DNA from: Biomphalaria glabrata
Lineage: Eukaryota > Mollusca > Gastropoda > Planorbidae
DNA: 64,000 bases
Direction: 5' to 3'
Assembly (NCBI RefSeq): GCF_947242115.1
Contig: NC_074721.1
Coordinates: 4,778,001-4,842,000 of the forward strand
The notes beneath the pieces are model-generated. The model saw nothing but the letters and a program-made list of their open reading frames with translations, did no database searches and was not told the DNA's origin. Positions within the stretch are counted from its first letter, which is position 1. Each line of letters starts with the position of its first letter. Positions 40,181 to 50,700 of the stretch are shown piece after piece. A program made the position numbers and the translations under genes.

Positions 40181-40575
40181 TTAGAACAGTCTTTTGTAAT
40201 AATAATTAAATTTACCTTCAGAAATTTTGTTTAAAATCTCAATTTATATTTATAAAGCATTGTATTATTGAGAGATGCAATAGTGTAATAATAGTCCTAT
40301 ATTATTTGTATTATTTGGTTTTAATCTTGTATCTCAATGTAACATAGACACTTGGTCATTCTGCTTTGAATGCTAACAACGCTGTTCAGAATAAAGTATA
40401 AATAAAGAAGATATTTGCTTTTTCACTTTTTTAAAAGTTATTAGATTCTAAGTGCGATGAAGTTCGGGAGTCGCTAAATCTTTTCGTATTTAATAAGGAT
40501 CTTAAATTCTAAATGCAGATATGTTTGCTGGTGTAACACAGATGCCCATGGCTTCGACAAGGCGGCCTACACATT

Positions 40576-40765
40576 TGGATGGCTGCCAGGTCGTGCGGTT
40601 TGCGCGCTGGACTGTCGTTCGAATTTATCGATGGTCGAGGGTTCAAATCCTGCCCGCTCCCATATCCCGTCGTCCTGCGGGAGGTTTGGACTAGGAAGTA
40701 AACTATCTTCAACTCTGAAGGAACATCCGAAACATGTAAAACATTTTACAAAACATTTTTACACA
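40576..40765 (+). mobile_element. tRNA-derived SINE, family A (near full length)
   Basis: GGATGGCTGCCAGGTCGTGC, box A/B spacing of a tRNA, box B GGGTTCAAATCC, CGTCGTCCTGCGGGAGGTTT, GACTAGGAAGTAAACTATC and AACATCCGAAACATGTAAAA. The 3' end repeats ACATTTTACAAAA. Confidence 0.9.
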
Positions 40766-40769
40766 AGCA

Positions 40770-41264
40770 CATAAAAAAAAAAATATGCATATTAAATATA
40801 AAAAGGATAGTTAGAGTAAATGTCTATGTTATTCAAAATGTCATTCACTTTATATTCATAATGCGCATTTGCAATAAATTCTTAAAAACGATGAATGTTT
40901 ATATAGACAATATATAATAACTTAAAGGTGGGTAGGCTCCTGAATTATAGCGGATCCCTGCTAGAGTAAACTGCCCGAATTTTTGTTTATTAGTAACCAC
41001 TGGACCGTGAAGTCGTGGCGATATCTTTCTTTTTTAAACAAAACTTTTTTTCAAAAGAGTTCTTTGCAGCATTATGATAGTTAAAGAGTTACAGTATTTA
41101 GGAAATAGGATGCCCTGGTACTCTACGTTGGAAAATACAATAATATACTGTATTATGCATCAATGTAACAAAAACTGAGCATTTAAAGAAAAAAAATGAA
41201 ATTTGAGATCGACATGAACGAACAACATAAAGAAGTACCACTTAAGTATAGGCCTATACATAGT

Positions 41265-41326
<62 letters not shown>

Positions 41327-42685
41327 TATATATATATATTTATGAATGTATATGATACAACAATCATATATAAATAAATAGTTTAAAAAACGAAGCTTTT
41401 ATATGGTAAAGAGCTTTACATTTGCAGCCATATATCTTAATACTTGTATATTTATCTACTTTTATATATGAAATGAAATTAATTACCAGTTATTAATTAC
41501 ATAAATGGTTACTTTTTTTTTTTATTAATTCATGTTTTCTTAAGGACAATGTAGAACTATACAAGGTTTCAGCTCGATGTGAGAATGGCAAATGGGAGAA
41601 ATAAGGAGTATAAAATGTGTGACAGACAGACAGACGGAGTGAGTTGATACAAGTTTGCCTAAAAATTCTCCGCTTCTCCATCGAGAAATATTAGAAGTTA
41701 GAATCACGTAATTTTGTTCCAGTGAGGTCAATCAGGTCATAAAGAGAAATTTTGAGCAGCGATTCCAAACCTTTTACGACTTTGGGCTCATTTAAATGTT
41801 AAATACATATGTCATGCTTCGTGGGGGATCCCTTTCTCGTTGAGGGGGACTGGTCCCAACTGCCCTCCCTTTAATCCAGTCCTGTTCCGATGGTACTGAT
41901 CCTCATGGATTTATAATGCACAGTGGACACACATTTAAAGAGCCGGACGTGGTCTGCGTCACAGCTTGAAATCTATTTGATTTCTCGGATGTTGCATACA
42001 CAAAGTGAGAACCACTCACCAGTGCAGCCTGATTCTATTTATAGAAGAAGAAATCACGCAAGACAGTAAATAACTTTGTCCTTTAAGTAAGTCACGATCC
42101 TTGGAAAAATTCTCAGTTCTGGATAGTTTCTCCAAGGCCTCTCAAATTTTTAGGAATTAACTACACAATCGTTCTAATCGTATATAAATGAAATTAGATT
42201 TCTAACAAATTAAGCAAACTAATACCAATTTTTTTTACTTAAGCTGATCACTGTATATACATACCATTTAAAAAAAAAAAAGAGTTGATTACTATTGCGT
42301 ACTATACAATACCTGGCTCATGGCGTATACAAATTTGAAACCCTAGATCTTGCAAGGCACGCTTCACTGATCCCTGTGTATGTATTGTTGAATAGTATAT
42401 GATACAGATTCTTCATACAGTCTTTTAGGTTATAGTTTTGTCTGGCTCAGTGATGATTATTTCATTGCGGGATAAAGGTTAGTACAAATCTTGTTTGAAG
42501 TCTGTTTATTCAGAAATTATATCTGTTCCCAGAGATCATTGACTTGAGTTGCGTATAATCGTAAAATAATGCTTTTGAAAGATGCATGTTCAAATCAGAA
42601 ATTCAATGCTTCTTTATTTGTTTGAAAATTGCTCTCAAGGAAATCTTTTTGTTATGTCAGACCTAATAACATACATAACTTAATT
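40770..42685. other. Intergenic with microsatellite and repeat scraps
   Basis: A TA microsatellite spans about 41268-41340. 41545-41650 holds a reverse fragment of the composite repeat (GACAGACAGACAGACGGAGT). 41820-41890 and about 41940-42040 contain hAT-like end motifs (CCCTCCCTTTAATCCAGTCC; GAGAACCACTCACCAGTG) without a matched pair. No gene seen. Confidence 0.45.
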
Positions 42686-42689
42686 TTTT

Positions 42690-42747
42690 TGTTTTCAAGC
42701 AACGTCCGTAATTTATAAGATATGACAAGATAAGATAAGAGATTATT
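42690..42747 (+). mobile_element. LINE 3'-tail fragment
   Basis: TCAAGCAACGTCCGTAATTT followed by ATAAGAT repeats; 3' tail of the LINE at 1-3228. Confidence 0.65.
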
Positions 42748-42935
42748 TGAGAAACTGAAAGATTTTCTCACTAAGTCAAAGGGTGGACAGATTGGTTCTT
42801 CTCTTACCTCTCATGACTCGCTGGTAGAGATTCCAAACAATTTGCTGGATGGGTCGTTTGGTGAAGGAACAATATGGTGGAAATGGACCTGAAAGATAAA
42901 GGGGGGGGGGGTATGTCGAAAATCCAAATCACGTA

Positions 42936-43215
42936 ATGCCAGAGAAAGGTCAAGACTTGTTCATGGCGAATTTCTTGTATGATTGCGAAGCATTAGGTCC
43001 TAAGTGCGACATTAGAGAGCAGGATCCTTGCAATAAAATTGAGAGATGTTGCAGATGGATGCTTGGTATGACCTACAAATACTATGGAGTAAATCCAACA
43101 CAGGATCACAGTGGCTACCGTGATGACCTTCTGATCGTTGTCTTAAAATTCAAGCAAAGACTTTATGGGATACGCATGACCCGAAAAGACTTTTCTACAA
43201 GGAACAGTAAAAGTT
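42936..43215 (+). mobile_element. RTE-like LINE fragment (degraded)
   Basis: Reads FMANFLYDCEAL, NKIERCCRWMLGMTYKYYG and GYRDDLLIVVLKFKQRLYGI, a worn version of the LYACESWT and [20 protein letters not shown] region of the element at 44545. An inverted relative lies at 43966-44300. Confidence 0.75.
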
Positions 43216-43359
43216 TATCGAATTTATATTGAAGTTTTACGTGTCTTTCAATTGTAAAAAAAAATAGCATGATAAAAAAAACAGGCATAATTCAATGTTT
43301 ATTTTAGGGTTTTCATCTAAAATATATATATATTATTATAAATTTACATACTGTTCTCT

Positions 43360-43565
43360 TTACATATGCTCACACAAAACACACACACACTCACACATGA
43401 TGCACACACACCGACATACTTACTAACACTCAAACACTTTCCAGGACACAACCTTTTCCAGAGTCAGACACAGTCACTAATGTATACACTCTTTCACTCA
43501 CAGAACCCACACAATTACACAGTCACACACTCTTTCATACACACACACACAGATACAATCTAACA
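43360..43565 (+). repeat. CA-rich low-complexity tract
   Basis: Runs of CACACA with interspersed ACTCACACA; a second tract with similar text is at 44325-44400. Confidence 0.7.
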
Positions 43566-43574
43566 CTTATTTCG

Positions 43575-44300
43575 CTTTCACCTGTCCATTAGTCTCTTTG
43601 GACCGTTGGTGCACCACTCATGATCTGTTGATCAACTCTCTCCATTTAGATCTGTCTTTCACCAGGATTTTATCATCTTATTTTACACAGTTACTATGTG
43701 TGTTGGGTATCGGAGAGTTAAGGGACTTGCGGGAAGTGACGAGTGTGTAAACAAGAAGAAAGGAAGTCATCTAGTGGAGTTTGTTATCTGTAGATAATGT
43801 TCGCCTTGTAAATATGTTTGAATGCTGCACAATAAAAGGCAGTTTATACTTAAAAGGATTTGTCTCTTCCCACTGGTCCATCCTTTTTTATCAAGTTTCT
43901 TCCGTCCGTCGTCTGCCCATCCCTCTTGTACCTGGAACTGTTCCTTGTAGAAAAGTCTTTTCGGGTCATGCGTATCCCATAAAGTCTTTGAATTTTAAGA
44001 CAACGATCAGAAGGTCATCACGGTAGCCACTGTGATCCTTTGTTGGATTTACTCCATAGTATTTGTAGGTCATACCAAGCATCCATCTGCAACATCTCTC
44101 AATTTTATTACTAGGATCCTGCTCTCTAATGTCGCACTTAAAACCTAATGCTTCGCAATCATACAAGACATTCTGTTCTCTAATTTCGCACTTAAAACCT
44201 AATGCTTCGCAATCATACAAGACATTCGCCTTGACTAAGTCTGATTTTAAACCGAACGCTTGGTCTTTCCAGATTGGAAATACGCTTAATATGAGACACA
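43575..44300 (-). mobile_element. RTE-like LINE fragment (reverse), with an insertion
   Basis: 43575-43665 is the shared 3' tail (GTCTCTTTGGACCGTTGGTG) and 43890-44300 encodes on the minus strand GMTYKYYGVNPTKDHSGYRD with a duplicated LYDCEALGFK block. About 43680-43885 interrupts it and contains ACAATAAAAGGCAG; this could be a solo LTR, but its ends are not defined. Confidence 0.65.
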
Positions 44301-44323
44301 ATGGCACCCAGCCATACGTTCAC

Positions 44324-44330
44324 TATAAAG
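44324..44330 (+). promoter_or_regulatory. Candidate TATA box of the CUB/EGF gene
   Basis: TATAAAG, 118 bp before ATG 44442, giving a leader of roughly 85 bases. Confidence 0.35.
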
Positions 44331-44441
44331 CACACACACAATCACACTCAGTCCCTTTCAATCACACAAACTCACACAAACACATATCAACACACTGACA
44401 TTAAAAAAAAATTACTATTTCTTTCCTACAATTAGAGAAAC

Positions 44442-44505
44442 ATGAACTGGATTCACCCTTCGATTTTGGCTATTTTCTTTGTGGGTGTAAACTCTACATT
44501 TACAG
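44442..44505 (+). CDS. CUB/EGF gene exon 1: signal peptide
   Basis: [20 protein letters not shown] and one more codon plus one base, then GTGAGC. The phase matches exon 2. That this exon belongs to the CUB gene is inferred from phase, strand and distance (721 bp). Confidence 0.72.
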
Positions 44506-47500
44506 GTGAGCAGCACATTTTTTTAGATCGCCACTACTTTTAATGCCATATATAATAATATGGAAAGACAAGGGCTTAGCCCTTGGCACCAAAATCAGAC
44601 TGATGCACTCCCTGGTCATGGCCACATTTTTATATGCTTGCGAGTCGTGGACGTTGAATGCAGAGCTAGAGAGGAGGGTCCTAGCAATGGAATTGAGATG
44701 CTACAGAAGGATCCTAGGCATCACATTCAAAGACCGCATCACAAACCAAGAAATCAGAGACAGGGTTACTGCAGCGATCGGAGCCCACGACGACCTGCTA
44801 ACTGTTGTAAAAAGACGAAAGCTTAAAACCTATGGCCACATTACAAGATCTACGGGGCTCGCAAAGACCTTCCTTCAGGGAACAGTGCCAGGGTAAAGAA
44901 GAAGAGGCAGACAGAACAAGCGATGGGAGGACAACATTAAAGAATGGACGGGCCTGTCATTGAGAGAGGTTCTAAACAAGGCAAAAAAAAAGGGAGGAAT
45001 GGAGAAAGACGGTCGACGAATCTTGCCTGGTGCCCCAACGGTCCAACAGACTAAGGGATAGGTAAAGGTAAAGGTAAAAATACTTTATACTCAATCCAAA
45101 TGCTTTGTTCTATTTGGTGTTTTAAAAACGTTTGTTGTACTAAAGCCAAAGTAGTTCTAGATAAAACAATTTATAGAAGTTCTACAAGTTAGAAGCTCAA
45201 ATGTTTCATTCAATGTCCAACTCTAGATTGTGGCGGCAATTTGACAGCCCCAGCTGGGGACTTCATGTCACCTAACTATCCGAACTCATATCTGGAAAAC
45301 ACCGACTGCTCGTGGCTGATTACAGCAGCTGAAAACCAAGTCATAGATGTTAGGTATGCCTTGATTTAAAAAAAAAAAGCCATAGATGCTAGATATATCA
45401 TGATTAAATAAGTCATAGATGCTAGATATATCATGATTAAATAAGTCATAGATGCTAGATATATCATGATTAAATAAGTCATAGATGCTAGATATATCAT
45501 GATTAAATAAGTCATAGATGTTAGGTATATCAAAATAAAACCAATACATAGGCTACATGTTAGGTAAATTATAACAAACCCGAGCCAAAGATGTTATGTA
45601 TATCAAAATAAAAACGTGTCATAGATGTTAGGTATAACATGATATTGGTCATATTAGTATCTAACATTCCTCGTCCCATATGCTAGGACAAATTTGTACA
45701 AACACTCCTTCTTCCCTAGTGCTATTAGAGCATGGAATGGGTTGCCTGAGCTAGCCAGGAAAACCAGTGACTTGGCAGAATTTAAGTCATTGGTTAATAT
45801 GCATGACTAAATGCATGACGCGTAGGACGTAATCATCTTCTTTTTTGAAGTAACGTCTGTATTATATAAGATAAGATAAGATAACTTAGCCAGAGATTTG
45901 TACACATTACAAAAACTTTAACGTCGCCAGAAATTTGTACTGATTACACAAACTTTAACTTCGAAATTTAAATGTCCGTTTCTATCTACTCTTTCTGTAG
46001 AAGACATTTTTATACCGTAACTTTCCTTAGGTTGGCAAACGATTTATTTCCCTTCTTTCATGTGTTGATATCCTTACATTAAACTGCAAGGGCCATTAGG
46101 GCCATTCTTTATACAAGAATACCTTTTAACCTTATCAGATTCAAGAGATGCTATTGTGTAATGATTTCTTGTTTTCCTCATGTGCATGTTACGGAAAGAT
46201 TTAAACACTTGGACATAGTCGTATGGTATGGCTGGTACGTCGAGGGCTGTACGGACACTATTGCATTTTACGACGGTCCTAACGAACAAGCCCCACTTCT
46301 GACCGACAATCTCTGCGGCCTGCATGGAAACAAAGACATTAAAATACGTTCCTCCCGCAATCAGCTCTTCGTTGTCTTCAAGTCACAGAACTCTGGCTCC
46401 AAGTCTGGATTTTTGGCCAATTATTGGGCTCACGGTAAGAAAAAGTCTTAGAAAACATGTCGATTAGATGGCTCACTAAGTTGTTAAGTAATATAACATT
46501 TTCATCATTTTGTATCAATTCTAAAAGGTGCGGTTGAAAAGCGTTCGGCTTCCAAACCTAGGGGTTACGGGTTCGAATCGTGATGAAGAATGTTATTTTC
46601 AAGGGCGCCTCTGAGTCCACTTAGCTTTGTCATTAGTTGGGATAGGTCGTTGTGCTGGCCACATAACACCCTCGTTAACTGTTGGCTATATAAACATAAT
46701 ACGATCATGCTACAACCAGACACTTCCTTAATCAGCCGAAGCAAGTTTTAAAGTATTAGCTGTAAACATGCGAAAAAAAAATTGAACAGCGTAAAAGTTT
46801 CTGATACGTCGATTTCGGATACATTTTTATTTCTTTTGTGGAGATCCCTTTCTTGTGGAGTCCCAAGAGCAGTAGCCCTTCCTGCCCTCCCTTAAATCCG
46901 GCCCTGGCTGTATCTTGAAAACAAAAATGATACTGTTGTTTCTACCAACTAATTAATCACAAAATGAACTCCACAGTTACATGAAAAAGTGTTCTACGAG
47001 ATAACCATAGTCGTTGCGACTGAAGGATGCCAAAACAGTCTTCTGTAGTTGCCATGTAAATGATTATCGGCAAGATTTGAAATCTTAGTTTAAGTTTTGA
47101 GTGGATAGCTATCTAACAGCGTTATGCCCTGATCTATTAAGGTGAGCTAAAAAGAAATTACTACTCCTAACAAACTGGACAGTATCAACTTCCTCCCCCG
47201 CAAAGAACAATCTACAATCTTCCAACTAAGAACAGGACACACACCACTATTAAATTACCACCTGAAAAAAATAAACTCCACACAACTCCCCATTTACAGA
47301 CACTGCGCCCACCCCTTTGAAACCGTAAACCATATCCTCTTTGAATGCCCCTCCCTAATCCACCTTAGGCAGACCCTACTTCCACTACAGCCCAACATAA
47401 CCAACACCCTGTACGGCAGTGCTGAACAACTGAAGAAAACAGCACACTTTTTTTCCTTGGCACAGTCTGCAAAAGAGCTCACAGCTCAGCAGCAATAAAG

Positions 47501-47601
47501 CTGGCTAGAAGAAGAAGAAGAAGAAGGTGATCTAAATATTTGGAAAGTTTACGATCCGTGACAATTTCTATGTTAGTGGTTAGTGCACTAACTGGTTTGA
47601 T

Positions 47602-47643
<42 letters not shown>

Positions 47644-47656
47644 TCAACACCAACAT

Positions 47657-47754
<98 letters not shown>

Positions 47755-50700
47755 GTTCAACACCAACAGAGTGCCTTCCCTTCTCATACGGACTAGAGTT
47801 CTGCAACGCCACTTGTAAATGTAACCAAAGCAACACGGACTACTGCGTGAGTCTGACAGGGGAGTGTAGGTGCAACTCGAACTGGACGTCTTCTGACTGC
47901 AACCAGATTGCTGACCGCTGCCTCAACCAGTTGGCGTGCGGTTCAGACAAGGTATGTGTCAACTATTTGGGAGGCTTCAGTTGTGTTTGCAGACCTGGCT
48001 ACGTGTTGAGCGAACACGGACAATGTGAAGGTAAACTTTAATGCATCATTCTCTTCTAAAGATCTTTCCTCAGCCTTAGTCATACAAAATTACACTTCGT
48101 TCTCATTGACTACAGTCTCTCAGCTGTTTGTAAGACTTTGTTATTAATTAATGGACCTCATTCACCAATAGTAAACAAACAACATTTAGCCACGTGGTGC
48201 TCTATCTCTTCTATGTAATTTACGATCTAATGTTTAATGGACCTCATTCACCAATCGTAAACAAACAACATTCAGTTACGTGATCTTATTGCTAAACCAA
48301 CGAAAAAAAAACTGTCACGTGACAACCATCATGAATTAAACATGAGATCGTAAATTATATAGAAGAGATAGAGCACCAAGTGGCTAAATGTTGTTTGTTT
48401 ACGATTGGTGAACGAGGTCCATTCATGATGGTTGTTACGTGACAGTTTTTTTCATTGTTTTATCAATAAGATCACGTGACTAAATGTTGTTTGTTTACGA
48501 TTGGTGAACGAGGTCCATTGATAAAGAAAAAAATTAGCTCAGCTTCGTAGGAGAGATTTAATCGTAAACGATTGTAAGTGACCAAACAACCAAAATCTCT
48601 TTTCTACCCTATTAGAATACCAACAAATTTATCAATTATTCATAAAACAATGAGCTAAAAAAAAGATAACAATTATTCAATAAAGACCTGAAAGCGTAGG
48701 CTTTCTATGCTTCAACTCATTACTGTACATGGTGGTAAACGAACCAACAAAACATTAATGAGCTTCCATATAAACTAGACCAGGGTGTTTTATGCGGCAC
48801 GCCGACACCTACAGAAATCAGGTGTGCCCACAGTATATACTTAAAAATGCAAAGATATTAAAAATAATATACATATATAAATTATTATAAAACGTTTCAA
48901 GTAAACGAAGATTATGCTTATTGGCTATACATCAATACACTCAATTCAAGACACAATCTCTGATCAGTATTTATTCAATGCTATGAAGAACTGTGTTGAA
49001 TGTTGGGTAGGCTTGGAACAAGATGGCAAGTGTAACATCTGATAGAGCTCGATCTTTGACTAACTAAAATTATTTTTTTTTTTTTTGTAATATCCCAACC
49101 GTAAACTATAAACAGAAAAGTTTGTACAAAGCTGCATAAAATTACTTTATATTGGTCACTGAAACAGCAATAAAACTTATTATAGCAAGGTGTATTAACC
49201 ACAGGTAGTTGTGAACAAAATAATCCAACTTATCCGTTATCTTACCATTGGCAAGGTAAATGAGAACATTATAAAATCTCGAGGAAGAAATTGTTGTTTC
49301 TTGAAGGACATTGACTGTGACTTTGTTACCAATATTTCTAATGAGTGGAAGACAGATTTCATGTTTCATAATTGTCATTGCAATGAGTTTTTTGCATATG
49401 AAATGTAAATGGATGTTAAATCTTTTCAAACAAGGTCTTCCCATTTCTACAAGCAAGCAAAAGAAAAACAGGTTTTGTCATTTTCCTTTGCTGAAAGGTG
49501 AAAATATTTCTAGTGAAATGATCAAAAGTACACTTATTTAGATTCCTTAATTTTGAAATTAATAAAAAGCAAATTTTAAGACGTCAAGAACCAGTTTTCA
49601 ATACCATCAGCTCACCATTTAGTGCAGAAGCTGATTCAGCTACAGAGGACATCACTCCAAGCAAAGAAAAGTTCCAGTCAGTACTTCCACGAGAGTCTCA
49701 TGGGTGCCAGAAGCCGTATTTCCACACATTAAAAAATTTGCTGCTGTTCACACAATTTGGGTACACATACATCTGTTCTTCTTCTACTTCTTCGTTCTCA
49801 TTTTACATAGACTAAGACTAAGACTGCTTTATTGATCCTTACGGAAATTTGTTGTGATTACAAGGACTCGTTTCTCATATAAAGACAACACAACAGAAAA
49901 ATACACATAAATACAACAGACAACATAAAGAGTTCATTCAGCGACTACACACAGGTATCTTGGTGCATTTCATGTTCCCTGATCAATGAGTGGTGGTGAT
50001 AGAGTCTGACCGAGTGAGGTACGAACGAGTTTTTGTACCGCTCCGTTCTTGTTTTGATTGACAGCAGTCGCCCACTTCGCGACGACCTGGCGTAGTTCTG
50101 ATGGAGCGGGTGGCCGTTGTCTTCCAAGATTTTTTCGATTTTTCTTAGGCACGTTTGTTCAAAAAGTTCCTTTAAATGTGGTAATGTTGTGAGTGTAATT
50201 TTTGATGCTTTTTTAATGATGTTTTCTAGACGTTGCAACAGTTTAGATGAGGCGTTGCCTTGCCAACAACTTATTCCGTATGTTAGCAGATTCTGTACAG
50301 TCGCGACGTAAAATGTCTTAAGGATCTTCTTGTTTAATTTAAAACTGTTGAGTTTGTATAGAAAAAAAGAGTCGCTGGGCTGTTTCTTTGTCAAGAGTTC
50401 CAAGGTGGTCTTCCCATGAAAGCTTGTTGTTGATGATAACGCCTAGATATTTATATGCCTTTACTTGTTCTTTAGATGTAGTGTTTATTTGCAGTTCACG
50501 TATAGTTTGTTTTTTCTTTCTAAAATCTATTATAAGTTCTTTAGTTTTTGTTACATTCAGTTCTAGAAAGTTGTCGGTGCACCAGTTTGTAAACTCTTCT
50601 ATCGAGCTTCGATACTGAGTTTCGTCTCCTGAAATAAGACCGACTATGGCAGTATCATCAGCGAATTTAATGAGTTTAACTGAGTCATAGATGCTTCTTA

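Noticed and set aside
40576-40660. tRNA gene
   Set aside because: Box A and B spacing resembles a tRNA, but the sequence recurs with the same non-tRNA 3' part in at least six other places, so it is a SINE.
43680-43885. Solo LTR
   Set aside because: TG start and an AATAAA are present but neither a clear CA end nor a target duplication was found, so it is mentioned only within the surrounding LINE entry.
45286-45549. [11 protein letters not shown] repeat protein on the minus strand
   Set aside because: Reverse reading of the 34-bp minisatellite at the splice donor.
47540-47836. YIYIYI open frames
   Set aside because: Translations of the TA microsatellite.
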